DNA of 64,000 bases from Arthrobacter sp. Bi26 (GCF_918697925.1 NZ_CAKKMF010000003.1:40821-104820), one strand, 5' to 3'. Positions 33,224-42,736 are shown, counted from the first letter of the stretch. A program made the numbers and translations. Notes: generated by a model not told the origin, from the sequence alone.

Positions 33224-33578
33224 CGCCGCCGTCCACATCCATCTGGCCCCGGGCTACCAGGCGGGGAACCCCGCGGGTATCGGCCAAGGCAATCTTTTCC
33301 TGCTGGAATCGGCCGCGGCTGTGCTGTCCGGGTTGTACGTATTGCTGCGCGGCAGCAGGGCCGCCTACGCCGTCGCGTTCGTCGTTGCGTTCAGTGCCTT
33401 TGCCGCAGTGGTGGCGTACCGCTACGTGAATATCCCCGCGTTCGGGCCATTTCCGGCCATGTACGAGCCCATCTGGTTTTTCGAGAAGTCCCTCAGCGCC
33501 GTCGCCGAAGGCGCCGGAGCCGTTCTGGCCGCCGTCGGCTTCGCCCGGGCCGGGCGGCGCACCACGTCCCCGCAGTAA
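33135..33578 (+). CDS. Small integral membrane protein, unknown family
   Basis: 147 residues. Four membrane segments (TLRVLTAAALFIDAAVHIHL, FLLESAAAVLSGLYVLL, AAYAVAFVVAFSAFAAVVAY, SLSAVAEGAGAVLAAVGFA). The histidine-containing first helix and the position next to a cupredoxin remnant recall DoxX-like or copper-related membrane proteins, but I cannot name a family. The first ATG overlaps the cupredoxin remnant; an ATG at 33183 is an equally possible start. Confidence 0.7.
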   Translation: MSAQSPEQSVRVYGSGMTLRVLTAAALFIDAAVHIHLAPGYQAGNPAGIGQGNLFLLESAAAVLSGLYVLLRGSRAAYAVAFVVAFSAFAAVVAYRYVNIPAFGPFPAMYEPIWFFEKSLSAVAEGAGAVLAAVGFARAGRRTTSPQ

Positions 33579-33605
33579 GCAAGCCGGTACAGCAGACTTG
33601 CTAGC

Positions 33606-34526
33606 ATGTGGGCGGGGTGGTTCAGGCTGAAGCCGATGACACAGGGCACGCGACAAAAGGGTACGACGTCTACAGGCACGGCCTCCACTGGCCCGCCTTC
33701 AGTCCCGCTGACAGTCTCGTCGACAGGCACTGAGTCCGATGCCGCAGGGCAGTCTGGCCTGGCATCAGCGGCCGCCCGCCGTGCCGTTGCGGATGCCGGG
33801 ACCGCTGTCGCCGCCTATCTTGTGGCCTGGGCCTCGCTCGGCTCGACAGTCCTCACTGGCCCGGCTCCCTGGTTCCTGGCTCTGGCGGCGGGCGCAGCGG
33901 TGATCGTAAGGGCAGCTGGCTCCGTTCTGCGGCGGACACCCCGGTTTTCCACCCCCGCGGACCGCGTTACCCTGGCCAGGGCCGCCATCGTGGCGTGCTG
34001 CGCCGCAGAGACTGTGGTTGGCTTCATGGCCGGAGCCGCGGCAAGCTCTCTGGTGGTTCTCCTGGGCACGGCAGCGTTCCTGCTCGATGCCGTGGATGGC
34101 CGGGTAGCACGGTGGACGGGGTCAGCGACGGCCGAGGGTTCACGGCTGGACTCGGACACGGACGCCGCGCTTGTTCTAGTGCTGTCCTGCGCGGCGGCGG
34201 GAACGTTCGGCCTGTGGCCCCTGGGCATCGGGCTGATGTACTACGCGTTCCTCGCAGCAGCCTGGTTCCGGCCGTCCCTGAAGAATCCGCTGCCGTCCAG
34301 CACCGTACGCAGGATCATCGGAGCCACCCAGCCCGCGGCCCTGTTGTTCGCCCTGTTGCCGGGCGTCCCTCCGGCCCTGGGAGCCATGGTCCTGGGCGCC
34401 GCGCTTGGGCTGCTGGCCTTTTCATTCGGGCGGGACGTCGTCGAGCTGGAACGGCTCCGCCGGGCGGCCCTCAACGCGGCGGCCAGCTCCCCCGCCTCAT
34501 GCGCCGACACCCCGGCGGGCACTTAA
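33606..34526 (+). CDS. CDP-alcohol phosphatidyltransferase family protein
   Basis: 306 residues, or 296 if the ATG at 33636 is used. The full CDP-alcohol phosphotransferase motif D-x2-DG-x2-AR-x8-G-x3-D-x3-D is present (LLDAVDGRVARWTGSATAEG, then SRLDSDTD). About six membrane helices. It transfers a phosphoalcohol from CDP-diacylglycerol-type donors in phospholipid or related lipid synthesis, acceptor unknown. A Ser/Thr-rich N-terminal extension of ~55 residues is unusual. The last 4 bp overlap the convergent Rieske oxidoreductase gene. Confidence 0.88.
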   Translation: MWAGWFRLKPMTQGTRQKGTTSTGTASTGPPSVPLTVSSTGTESDAAGQSGLASAAARRAVADAGTAVAAYLVAWASLGSTVLTGPAPWFLALAAGAAVIVRAAGSVLRRTPRFSTPADRVTLARAAIVACCAAETVVGFMAGAAASSLVVLLGTAAFLLDAVDGRVARWTGSATAEGSRLDSDTDAALVLVLSCAAAGTFGLWPLGIGLMYYAFLAAAWFRPSLKNPLPSSTVRRIIGATQPAALLFALLPGVPPALGAMVLGAALGLLAFSFGRDVVELERLRRAALNAAASSPASCADTPAGT

Positions 34527-36016
34527 CGCGGTGCGGGTCTCGGCGCCAGGTTCACCGCCGCAGGGCCCTGTATGACTGCGCCGTCCGCGGCAAACCGCGA
34601 GCCGTGACAGGGGCAGTCCCAGGTCGAGTCGTCCGCGTTGAACGCGACAGTGCAGCCCAGATGCGTGCAAATGGCCGAGGCGGCGAGGAGCTCCCCGGCA
34701 GGGCCGGCGTAGACGGCGGTCATTTCGCCGTCGATCTCCACTACGGCACCTTCGCCCGGACGCAGCCCGGCGACGGTCGGTTGGTCCGGCTGCGATTGGT
34801 CCGGGTGGCCGCTCTTCCCGACGGCCTGGCCGGTCGCCGGAATGCGGTTGGTGTCGAAGACCGCCGCCCAGGGGTTGTGCCGCCCCGTGAGCGTGTCGGC
34901 CAGGACCAGCGCGGCGGCGGTGCCGTTGGTCAGGCCCCACTTGCGCAGCCCGGTGATCACATGAACGTGCCCCGCCGTCGGGGTCAAAGTCCCGGCATAG
35001 GGCAACCCGTCGACGGGCATGGTGTCCTGCGTGGACCAGCGGAAGCTGGTCTCCCTGGTTCCGAGGCGCTCACGGGAGAATACCGCGAGGCGGCGGTACC
35101 GGACGGCAGCATCGGCGGTCTCGGCGGCCCGGTGGCCCTCGCCGCCGGTGAGAACGTAACGGGAACCGTCGACGTCGATCGCCAGGATTGAGCGCATCGG
35201 CTCGTCGACACTGATGAAGGTCCCGTCCAGGGGCGCCGCAGGTGCCAGGCAGGCAACGATGTACGAGCGGTGCAGGTAGCAGCGCTCGGCAAAGAGACCT
35301 CCGTCGCCGACGGGGACGTTGGTGGCAATGATCACCTCGCGTGCCCGGACCGTGCCGCGCCCGGTCTCGACGACGGCGGGCACACCATCGCGCACCGAGG
35401 TGACGCGCGAGTCCTCGAGCACGTGGCTTCCGCCCCCGTCCACTGCGCGGGCGAGGCCCTGCAGGTACTTGACCGCGTGAAGCTGCGCCTGGCCGTCGAA
35501 CCGGACTGCGCCCCGGACAGCGAACGGCAGCGGCGTGTCAGAGGTAAAGACTGAAGGAAGGCCGAGCCGTGCGGCCAGGGCGGCCTCGTCGCGGACGCGG
35601 GTGAGTGCGTCGTCGGATTCTGCGTAGGTGTAGTTGGACACCCTGCGGAAGTTGCAGTCGATGCCCTCCTCTGCCACGACGCGCGCAATGTGCTCGATGG
35701 CGGCCTGGTTTGCCTGCCCGTACCTGCCTGCGACGTCGGGTCCATGCAGGTCAGCAAGTTCGGTGTAGACCAGCCGGTGCAGGGAGGTGACCTTCCCGGT
35801 GGTGTGCCCCGTGACGCCGGTGCCAATGCGCGCGGCCTCGAGGACCGCGACGGTGTGGCCGGCACGTTTGAGGGCCAGCGCCGCAGTCAGCCCGGCGATC
35901 CCTCCCCCAACTACGGCCACGTCGACCTCGAGATCCGAGTCCAGGCAGGGATAGCCAGTGCCGCCGGCCGTGGCGACCCAGAGCGAAACCTGTCGTCCTT
36001 CGAGCCGTTCACCCAC
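34523..36016 (-). CDS. FAD-dependent oxidoreductase with C-terminal Rieske domain
   Basis: 497 residues. N-terminal DAO-type FAD domain (VDVAVVGGGIAGLTAALALK, residues 31-50; TGHTTGKVTSLH). The C-terminal ~95 residues are a Rieske [2Fe-2S] centre with CTHLGC and CPCHGSRF, both Cys/His pairs intact. This fusion is common in Actinobacteria and cyanobacteria, and the substrate is unknown. GTG/ATG start at 36016, with the DUF2252 gene 28 bp upstream on the same strand, so the two are probably co-transcribed. Confidence 0.92.
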   Translation of the reverse strand: MGERLEGRQVSLWVATAGGTGYPCLDSDLEVDVAVVGGGIAGLTAALALKRAGHTVAVLEAARIGTGVTGHTTGKVTSLHRLVYTELADLHGPDVAGRYGQANQAAIEHIARVVAEEGIDCNFRRVSNYTYAESDDALTRVRDEAALAARLGLPSVFTSDTPLPFAVRGAVRFDGQAQLHAVKYLQGLARAVDGGGSHVLEDSRVTSVRDGVPAVVETGRGTVRAREVIIATNVPVGDGGLFAERCYLHRSYIVACLAPAAPLDGTFISVDEPMRSILAIDVDGSRYVLTGGEGHRAAETADAAVRYRRLAVFSRERLGTRETSFRWSTQDTMPVDGLPYAGTLTPTAGHVHVITGLRKWGLTNGTAAALVLADTLTGRHNPWAAVFDTNRIPATGQAVGKSGHPDQSQPDQPTVAGLRPGEGAVVEIDGEMTAVYAGPAGELLAASAICTHLGCTVAFNADDSTWDCPCHGSRFAADGAVIQGPAAVNLAPRPAPR

Positions 36017-36043
36017 GGCGGTGCCTCCCCTGAACTTCCGGAA

Positions 36044-37483
36044 TCAGAGGCCCTCGACTGCTTCCAGCCGGCCGGAACGAACCGCGTCGGCGAACGCCTG
36101 GTAGTCCTTTTCGTTCTGGTCCGCGTACCGCTCGGAGAAGTCGGTGATCGACACGTCGAATTTGTCGCTCTTGCCGAGGTAGGCGGCGATTGCGATCGGG
36201 TCCCCGGACCGGGCGTGGGCACGGGCGAGGGTCCACCCGCATGCGTTGGCATAGAAATTCATGCCGAGCGGTTTCATGCCTTCCACAATGGCTGAGCCCT
36301 TCATGTCACGCAGTTGGCGCCAATACAGGTACCGGTTGTCCTGCACGCCCTTGGTCCACCCCAGGAAGATGTCACTCGCGGCCTGCATCATCCGCTGGCC
36401 CTGCACCACTCGCTCGCCCGGCTGCTTGAACCTGCTCTTCGGCAAGTGGTCCTCGAGCACCGACCTTGTGGCCTCCTTGACCTGGAGGAACAGCGGATCC
36501 TGCTCATCCCGGCCCTGGAGCAAGGCGATGAACGCCCGCGTGCCGACACTGCCGACGCCCACCACCTTGCGGGCGACATCGATGACTTCGAAGCGCTCCA
36601 GCAAGATACGTCGGTCGTCTGGCAGGGTCGCCCGGTAGGAACGGAGCTGCTCACGAACCGCCTTCTGAATCCCATCCGCAGACATGCCGAATGATTCACC
36701 CAGCTCCCGTGCGGGAATGACGATCGGCGGCTGGCTGACGATCCGGTACTCCCCGTCCACCCGCTCGGCGAGCTTGGAGAGTGCCTGCAGGCTGTCGCGG
36801 GTGTGGGCCTTGGCGACGTTCTGTTTCGCCACCTTTTCCATCCCGTGGGCTGCCTTCTTGAGGGCCTTGCCCTTTTGAGTTGCGACGGCCAGCTCGAGGG
36901 TTTCCATTAGCTGTTCCTCGGACAGGCGGGCGTACCAGATGTCCAGGGTGCCCATCTGCGCGAACTCTGCCATCGCCTCCCGGTACGCCCGTACGGCAGC
37001 GAGGGTGACATCATGCGTCTCTTCCTTGGTGTACTCGTTGTTGCGGGCCGCGATAGTGAAGCTCGCCGCCATCCGTTTGACGTCGTACTCGAAGGGGCCG
37101 GGCAGTGTCTCGTCGAAATCGTTGAGGTCGAACAGCAGGGTTCGCTCAGGAGATGCGAAGACACCGAAGTTGGACAGATGGGCGTCCCCGCACAGTTGGG
37201 ACACCAGGCCGGCCCTGGGAGTGTCTTTCAGATCGGTTGCCATGATCTTGGCTGCGCCCCGGTAGAACGTAAACGGTGAGACCAGCATCCGGCCGTGACG
37301 CACCGGCACGAGGTCCTGTTCCCGGGTGAGGTTCTGTTCCTCGAGCAGCGCGACCGGATCGGGCCGGTCGGAAGCAGGCTTCCACCCGGTGTGGCTGGAG
37401 ACGGGCGTCTTTTCCCGGCGGCCCTTGCCCTTCGCAGCACGTTCCTCGACGCTCGGATGCTTGACTTTTTTGGTCTCGGCCAT
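36044..37483 (-). CDS. DUF2252 family protein
   Basis: 479 residues from the ATG at 37483 (AGGGAGGTCGCCGATC upstream). The whole length matches DUF2252, a kinase-like fold family of unknown activity: RMLVSPFTFYRGAAKIMATD, LVSQLCGDAHLSNFGVFASP, LLFDLNDFDETLPGPFEYDV, DVARKVVGVGSVGTRAF and MNFYANACGWTLARAHARSG. The GDAHLSNFG and FDLNDFD segments resemble the catalytic loop and metal site of aminoglycoside-phosphotransferase-like kinases. Probably co-transcribed with the Rieske oxidoreductase. Confidence 0.92.
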   Translation of the reverse strand: MAETKKVKHPSVEERAAKGKGRREKTPVSSHTGWKPASDRPDPVALLEEQNLTREQDLVPVRHGRMLVSPFTFYRGAAKIMATDLKDTPRAGLVSQLCGDAHLSNFGVFASPERTLLFDLNDFDETLPGPFEYDVKRMAASFTIAARNNEYTKEETHDVTLAAVRAYREAMAEFAQMGTLDIWYARLSEEQLMETLELAVATQKGKALKKAAHGMEKVAKQNVAKAHTRDSLQALSKLAERVDGEYRIVSQPPIVIPARELGESFGMSADGIQKAVREQLRSYRATLPDDRRILLERFEVIDVARKVVGVGSVGTRAFIALLQGRDEQDPLFLQVKEATRSVLEDHLPKSRFKQPGERVVQGQRMMQAASDIFLGWTKGVQDNRYLYWRQLRDMKGSAIVEGMKPLGMNFYANACGWTLARAHARSGDPIAIAAYLGKSDKFDVSITDFSERYADQNEKDYQAFADAVRSGRLEAVEGL

Positions 37484-37807
37484 GATCGGCGACCTCCCTA
37501 TTAGGTCCGGAACCGCCACCGGCACTGCTTGCCTGGGTCAGTCCCCGCCGAGCGCGCCAATGCGCCTCGGCTCAAGCTACTGCGATTCTGGCCCCGAACC
37601 GGCCCATCGTCAACGCACCGCCGAACGAGCCTGCAGCGCAGGCACAAAAACACGATCTGTTCTTGTGCCAGGCGGCTTACCATCGATTCATGCTGTTCGG
37701 GTGATGCCACCCCGGGTCGTGGCGGGTTACGTTCATGACGAGTCGGGCCGATCCGCTCACGTCGCGTCAGTCGGCGCACACCCCCGCTAACAGTTGGAGA
37801 AATGATC
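37484..37807. other. Divergent intergenic region with inverted repeat
   Basis: 324 bp between the divergent DUF2252 and carboxymuconolactone-decarboxylase-like genes. No gene is supportable. A 7-bp inverted repeat GGCACAA/TTGTGCC (37641-37647 and 37663-37669, 15-nt spacer) is the only structured element I see. It could be an operator for either promoter. Confidence 0.45.
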
Positions 37808-38164
37808 ATGGCCGAACAAGATACCCCCGTCCTCGACGCCCTCGCCGACATCACTGCCGTCTCGCTCGAACGCTCCACGCTCGAGCCTCGCGAGTTGATG
37901 CTGGCCCGGATCGCGGTACTCGTCGCCGTCGAAGCCCCTGCCGCCTCATACCTCCTCAACGCCGGCACGGCGGTGGACGTCGGCATCACGGCGGAGGATG
38001 TCCAAGGAATCCTCATCGCCGTTGCGCCCATTGTCGGCACCCCCCGTGTTGTGGCGGCGGCCGGCAACATCGCCGCTGCGCTCGGCTTCGCGATAGCAGT
38101 AGCCGAGGCTGAGCTCGAAGCCGAGCTAGAGGCAGCCGAGGCCGACGCCCAGCCCAAGGACTGA
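37808..38164 (+). CDS. Carboxymuconolactone decarboxylase (AhpD-like) family protein
   Basis: 118 residues from the ATG at 37808. GGAGAA lies 8 nt upstream of it, better than for the ATG at 37802. The all-helical CMD fold is recognisable (LEPRELMLARIAVLVAVEAP, GITAEDVQGILIAVAPIVGT, VVAAAGNIAAALG). The CxxC catalytic pair of AhpD peroxidase proteins is absent, so peroxide reduction is unlikely. The C-terminus is an acidic helix (AVAEAELEAELEAAEADA). The role is unknown. Confidence 0.85.
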   Translation: MAEQDTPVLDALADITAVSLERSTLEPRELMLARIAVLVAVEAPAASYLLNAGTAVDVGITAEDVQGILIAVAPIVGTPRVVAAAGNIAAALGFAIAVAEAELEAELEAAEADAQPKD

Positions 38165-38330
38165 CCCGCCAGGTGGTGATAGCCGCCGTAATGTCTGACT
38201 CTGGCTGCCTCCCGGCGTAGACTCCTCGCAAATAAGCGGACTGGCGTGCCGGCCCCCGCACTGCGCGCTCGCCGGCGTCGCTGGTCCCTGCGACGCATCG
38301 GTCACGATGCCCGGATCCAGGGGTGCCACT

Positions 38331-38909
38331 GTGAATAAGAACCGTCTGGAGGCCTTCAGCGACGGCGTGCTGGCCATCATCATTACCATCATGGTGCTGG
38401 AGCTTCATGTCCCGGCGGAACCCACATGGTCGGCGTTGCTCCACGAGCTTCCAACGGTGCTGAGTTATCTGCTGAGCTTTGTGTATGTGGGGATCTACTG
38501 GAACAACCACCACCACATGCTGCATTTGGCCGGGCGGATCAACGGTGGAGTTCTCTGGGCAAATCTGCACCTGCTGTTCTGGCTCTCCCTCATCCCGTTT
38601 ACCACCCGATGGATGAACGACGCCGGCCTGGCACAGGTCCCCGTCCTGGTCTACGGACTGAATCTGCTGTTCGCGGCCATTGCCTACTACATCCTAAAAA
38701 CGGCGCTGATCAGCCAGCAGGGACGCGGTGGTGCCCTGGATCAGGCCATGGGACAGGACTGGAAAGGCAAGGGATCGCCTCTCTTGTACATCGTGGGGAT
38801 GGGGCTGACCTTTGTGAATCCGCTCCTGGGGATCGCCGCTTACACGGTGGTCGCCGCGATCTGGCTGATCCCTGACCGGCGTGTGGAGCGGTTTGTCGCG
38901 CACACGTGA
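38331..38909 (+). CDS. TMEM175 (DUF1211) family potassium channel-like protein
   Basis: 192 residues from a GTG at 38331, which gives the usual family start NKNRLEAFSDGVLAI. The RxxxFSDG motif at the start of helix 1 is intact (RLEAFSDGVLAIIITIMVLE). Six membrane helices, including YLLSFVYVGIYWNNHHHMLH and NLHLLFWLSLIPFTTRWMND, which match bacterial TMEM175 channels. The protein probably works as a tetramer conducting potassium. An ATG at 38307 is in frame but lacks a ribosome site. Confidence 0.9.
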   Translation: MNKNRLEAFSDGVLAIIITIMVLELHVPAEPTWSALLHELPTVLSYLLSFVYVGIYWNNHHHMLHLAGRINGGVLWANLHLLFWLSLIPFTTRWMNDAGLAQVPVLVYGLNLLFAAIAYYILKTALISQQGRGGALDQAMGQDWKGKGSPLLYIVGMGLTFVNPLLGIAAYTVVAAIWLIPDRRVERFVAHT

Positions 38910-38939
38910 GTCTCAAGGCGCACGTGAGTCTCGAGGCGG

Positions 38940-39287
38940 CTACTGCCGGACGCGTTGGGCCAGCGAGGCGCTCAGGAACCGCAGATGCGCCGGGGTGGGC
39001 CGTACCACGTTCGCCGCGTAGCCGGAGTGCTTGCCAAGGTACTTCTTGATGTAGGGACACACAGGAACGATTGTGAGGCCCGCGGCGACAGTTTCATCGA
39101 GTGCCTGTGCGGCCAGCATCCCGGCCAGCCCGCGGCCGCCATATTCCTCGTTGATCTCCGTGTGGTAGAAGATCCGCTGGTCTGCCGCGATGTCATCCAC
39201 GTAAGCGGCCTGTCCGATCAGTGCGTCGGCGTCGAACACTTCGAAGCGGCTGCGTTCCGAGTTGTGTCGGATCGTGATCGTGGTCAA
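38940..39287 (-). CDS. Short GNAT-type N-acetyltransferase (PF14542-like)
   Basis: 115 residues from a TTG at 39287 with CAAGGAGACC upstream. The open frame runs back to 39569, but that part is anti-sense-like and lacks a start. Minimal GNAT fold: RSRFEVFDADALIGQAAYVD, FYHTEINEEYGGRGLAGMLA (acetyl-CoA loop GGRGLAG), IVPVCPYIKKYLGKHSGYA. This short family includes YjdJ-like proteins; the substrate is unknown. Confidence 0.88.
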   Translation of the reverse strand: MTTITIRHNSERSRFEVFDADALIGQAAYVDDIAADQRIFYHTEINEEYGGRGLAGMLAAQALDETVAAGLTIVPVCPYIKKYLGKHSGYAANVVRPTPAHLRFLSASLAQRVRQ

Positions 39288-39361
39288 TATGGTCTCCTTG
39301 AGCGGGGCGGATTGGCCCGGCAGGCGGGCTTGTGGATGCAGGACCTGCCGGTGTGGACAGT

Positions 39362-40366
39362 TCAGCCGCGTGGCCGGATGCGGGCATTCGGCAGGGCCGG
39401 AGCCGGGAGGGCCGCAGCCTGCCCGGGCGGAAACGGGCCGAACCGCAGGTCCGTGCCTGCCCCCGCGGCCGAGGCCGGGCCAGAACCGTCCGGGGCACCG
39501 ATTTCCGCCTGCCATTGGTCCCGGAACGCGACGATCTCGTCGTGGCTGCGTCCGACGAAGTTCCACCACATCACGATCTTTTCGCCCAGCGGCTCGCCGC
39601 CGATCAGGAGGACACGGGCACCGTCACTGCCCGCGGCCAGGGTCAGGGACGCATGACCGGCCGGAAGGTACGCCAGGTGGTCCTTGGCGACGGCGTGTCC
39701 GTCCAGGACAAGGTTGCCCGAGTCCACCAGGAGGCCATGTTCAAAGGACACGTCGGATTCGAGGGTCAGTTCCGCCCCTGCCTCGAGCAGGATCTCCGCG
39801 CCCAGCAGGGGCGTGTGGGTTGCGACTGGCGAGGCGGACCCGGCGAGCGTGCCCAGGAAGACGCGCATGGTCCAGCCGATTCCGGTGACCGGTTCGGGGC
39901 GATAGTGCTCGAACGTGGGTGCCATGTGGCGTGCGGCGTCCGGGAGCGCCACCCACAGCTGCGCGCCGTGCAGGACCGCTGTGTCGGGGGTGGAAAATTC
40001 CGAGTGGCTGATGCCACGGCCAGCGGTCATGAGGTTCACTTCGCCCGGGCGCACCGTTGCGTGGAAGCCTGCCGAGTCCCGGTGTTCAATCTCCCCCGTG
40101 AACAGCCAGCTGACGGTCTGCAGCCCGGTGTGCGGGTGGCGCGGGACCTGCATGCCGCCGGAATCGCTGACCGGGTCCGGGCCATAGTGGTCCAGGAAGC
40201 ACCAGGCGCCGATCAGACTGCGCTGGCGCTGCGGCAGGGTGCGCCGCACGTCCATCGCGCGTGGGCCGCCCAACGGGACCTGCCGCGGAACCAGTATCTC
40301 GACGCCGACGCATGTCATGTCTGTTTCACAGAGGATTTCCTGCGGCGCAACTTCGGTATTGCTCAT
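39362..40366 (-). CDS. Pirin family protein
   Basis: 334 residues. Two cupin domains of pirin type: RRTLPQRQRSLIGAWCFLDH, QVPRHPHTGLQTVSWLFTGE with metal-binding His pair, VNLMTAGRGISHSEFS, and a C-terminal cupin ending in GGEPLGEKIVMWWNFVGRSH. Bacterial pirins bind iron, and some have quercetinase activity. ATG at 40366. Confidence 0.93.
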   Translation of the reverse strand: MSNTEVAPQEILCETDMTCVGVEILVPRQVPLGGPRAMDVRRTLPQRQRSLIGAWCFLDHYGPDPVSDSGGMQVPRHPHTGLQTVSWLFTGEIEHRDSAGFHATVRPGEVNLMTAGRGISHSEFSTPDTAVLHGAQLWVALPDAARHMAPTFEHYRPEPVTGIGWTMRVFLGTLAGSASPVATHTPLLGAEILLEAGAELTLESDVSFEHGLLVDSGNLVLDGHAVAKDHLAYLPAGHASLTLAAGSDGARVLLIGGEPLGEKIVMWWNFVGRSHDEIVAFRDQWQAEIGAPDGSGPASAAGAGTDLRFGPFPPGQAAALPAPALPNARIRPRG

Positions 40367-40436
40367 GATGACAGCCTAGCTTCGCACGGTCCGCAGGTCA
40401 GCCGCCATGACATGCCCGGCGCCTGGCCGCTCGGCT

Positions 40437-41720
40437 TCAGATCCACGCGGAGCGGCGCAACGGGGGTTCATCACCGCCCGGGCGCTGGACCAGGATCTGG
40501 TTCACGCCGGTGAGGCCGGCCTCGAAGCCAAGGGCGCTCGCGGCCATGTAGAGCCGCCAGATCCGGGCCCGTCCCGCGCCCGCGGAGCGGACGGCCTCGT
40601 CCCAGTGCTCCTCCAGGTTCCGCACCCAGGCCCGGAGCGTCAGGGCATAGTGGCGCCGCAACGCCTCAACGTCCAGGACTTCCAGGCTTGCTGATTCGAG
40701 CGCCTCGACCATGTCCGAAAGGCTGAGCATCTCGCCGTCGGGGAAGACATAGCGGGGAATGAACGAGTCCGGGTCCGGTGATGTAGGTCCGGCGTTCCAG
40801 GAGATCGCGTGGTTGAGCAGCCGGCCGCCCGGGCGGAGCAGCCGGTGCAGCCGGGACGAATAGTGCTCGATCTGTTCGCGCCCTACGTGCTCTGACATGC
40901 CGATGGAGCTGATCGCGTCGAACGGCCCGTCGTCCACATCGCGGTAGTCCTGCACCCGGATGTCCACCCGCTCCGTCAGCCCGGCGTCCGCGGCCCTTTT
41001 GCGGGCCAGTGCCGCCTGCTCGACTGAGAGCGTGACGCCGACGACGTCGGCCCCGAAGTGTTGGGCGGCGTGCAGCGCGAAGCTGCCCCAGCCGCACCCC
41101 ACATCCAGCACGCGCATACCCGGCTTGAGGCCCAGCTTGCGGCAGACCAGGTCGAGCTTGGCGGCCTGGGCGGCTTCAAGCCCGGCTTCGTCCGATTCCC
41201 AGACGGCGCAGGAGTAAACCATGGACAGGCCCAGGACGAGCGCGTAGAAGTCGTTCCCGACGTCGTAGTGGTGTGAGATGGCCGCGGCGTCGCGCCCCTT
41301 GGAGTGACGCCTGCCGTACCGGCCCACGCGGGCTTCCTCCGGCGGTGGTGCCGGGTTGGGCCCGAGCGCGCCGAGACGGACGGCAGCCTTGAGCAGCGCG
41401 AACCCTTCGCGGGGAGACGGCGGCCGGAACGGTCCGGGCTCGGCGAATTTTCCGGCCGAGCTGAGGGCGGCGAAGGCGGCGAAGATGTCGCCGGGTGCGT
41501 CGATTTCACCGGCCACATAGGCACGGCTCAGTCCGAGCTGCCCGGGGGACCACAGCATCCGGCGAAGTGCCCTCCGGGATCGGAATACGACAAGGGGAGC
41601 ATTTTCCGGGCCCGCTTCCGAGCCGTCCCACGCCCTCAGCCTCAGGGGAATCCCGTCGGTGCCAAGGATGATCGCCAGTGCGTCGGCCAGCCGTGAAGCC
41701 GCATTCGTGGATGTCCCCAT
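40437..41720 (-). CDS. Cyclopropane-fatty-acyl-phospholipid synthase family methyltransferase
   Basis: 427 residues from the ATG at 41720 (GAGGCACTGGAC upstream). SAM motif GMRVLDVGCGWGSFALHAAQ, then HYDVGNDFYALVLGLSMVYS and AVWESDEAGLEAAQAAKLDL, the CFA-synthase hallmark, and VDIRVQDYRDVDDGPFDAIS, then GMSEHVGREQIEHY. It methylates unsaturated phospholipid acyl chains; a methyltransferase making branched rather than cyclopropane products is possible in Actinobacteria. The membrane-facing N-terminal domain is present. Confidence 0.92.
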   Translation of the reverse strand: MGTSTNAASRLADALAIILGTDGIPLRLRAWDGSEAGPENAPLVVFRSRRALRRMLWSPGQLGLSRAYVAGEIDAPGDIFAAFAALSSAGKFAEPGPFRPPSPREGFALLKAAVRLGALGPNPAPPPEEARVGRYGRRHSKGRDAAAISHHYDVGNDFYALVLGLSMVYSCAVWESDEAGLEAAQAAKLDLVCRKLGLKPGMRVLDVGCGWGSFALHAAQHFGADVVGVTLSVEQAALARKRAADAGLTERVDIRVQDYRDVDDGPFDAISSIGMSEHVGREQIEHYSSRLHRLLRPGGRLLNHAISWNAGPTSPDPDSFIPRYVFPDGEMLSLSDMVEALESASLEVLDVEALRRHYALTLRAWVRNLEEHWDEAVRSAGAGRARIWRLYMAASALGFEAGLTGVNQILVQRPGGDEPPLRRSAWI

Positions 41721-41913
41721 GTCCAGTGCCTCGATTCTCGTGACTCGTCTCCAATGCCGTGGGCTGCGCCCGGCAGTTCCAAACATAAGGGCGGAACATG
41801 GCCCTCAACCAGAGCTTAGGTCCCCATTCCTTGCCCACCGCGCTTTTCCCATCGTGGCGGGGCGGCCCTGCCGGCTCTGGCGCTTGGGGATGCGGTTGCC
41901 TATGGTGGGTCCT

Positions 41914-42258
41914 ATGTCTGAGTCTTTCTCGTCCCTCGTGGACACGTTCAAGAATGTGGGTGTTTCCCGGGCGTACGGCCCCGCCATGAACATCGCAGGG
42001 GAAGAGGTCATCCCCGTCGCGGTGGTTACTTTCGGCTTCGGCGGAGGCAGCAGCACCGAAGACGCCCAGACCGGCGGGGGAAGTGGCGGCGGGGGCGGCG
42101 GCTTCGTCTTACCCCTGGGTGTCTATGCCAAGAGCCCGGCCGGCCAGATGACTTTCCGGCCCAACACCGTGGTGGTGCTTGCGGCGCTGGCCCCGTTGGT
42201 GTGCGCCGTCGGCATTTCGATCCGCGGCATTCTTCGCGCCGTCCGCTCCCGCCGGTAG
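41914..42258 (+). CDS. GerW/YtfJ family sporulation-protein homologue
   Basis: 114 residues from the ATG at 41914. The GerW/YtfJ core is clear (FKNVGVSRAYGPAMNIAGEE, VIPVAVVTFGFGGGSS, then a glycine-rich loop and GGFVLPLGVYAKSPAGQ), followed by one C-terminal membrane helix (TVVVLAALAPLVCAVGISIR). The family is widespread in non-sporulating Actinobacteria, so no sporulation role should be read from the name. Confidence 0.88.
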   Translation: MSESFSSLVDTFKNVGVSRAYGPAMNIAGEEVIPVAVVTFGFGGGSSTEDAQTGGGSGGGGGGFVLPLGVYAKSPAGQMTFRPNTVVVLAALAPLVCAVGISIRGILRAVRSRR

Positions 42259-42370
42259 CACCGTGGCCTAAAGGCCAAGGATTCCCCAAGCCGGGCAGTG
42301 CATCGTTTGGTTTGGGCAGCCTGGGTCTCGGGCAGCTCTGTGGACGGGCCTCGGATGGACATGATCGGCC

Positions 42371-42736
42371 ATGAACTTATTCAGAACTGCATGCGCAGCT
42401 TCCTTGGGCGGGGCACTCCTCATGACAGGATGCGCTGCACCTGTCGCCACGCCGGGACCGACGACCACAGTGACGGCGACTCCCCCGCCATCGGTGGTGG
42501 TCTTCGATCCGCAGACCAGCGGCAAGGTTCTGGCCGAGCGGATCAAGGCCCGCGCCAAACCCAAGGAGCCCGGCATCACGATCTCTGATGTGGAGTGCAA
42601 GAACTTCCCGAACATCAAGGTGAACACGCATACGGACTGCCAGATGGTGGTCAACGGGGTCAAACGGGGGTATCGGGCCACGTTCACCCAGCGTGACGGT
42701 CACTACGAAATCAAGGCCCAGGAACTCACCTGGTAG
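42371..42736 (+). CDS. DUF4333 lipoprotein
   Basis: 121 residues. Lipoprotein signal with lipobox LMTGC (Cys21), a Thr/Pro-rich spacer, and a DUF4333 domain (ISDVECKNFPNIKVNTHTDC, QMVVNGVKRGYRATFTQRDG). The two cysteines in the mature domain probably form a disulfide. Exported to the outer face of the membrane. The 3' end overlaps a small minus-strand gene by 11 bp. Confidence 0.9.
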   Translation: MNLFRTACAASLGGALLMTGCAAPVATPGPTTTVTATPPPSVVVFDPQTSGKVLAERIKARAKPKEPGITISDVECKNFPNIKVNTHTDCQMVVNGVKRGYRATFTQRDGHYEIKAQELTW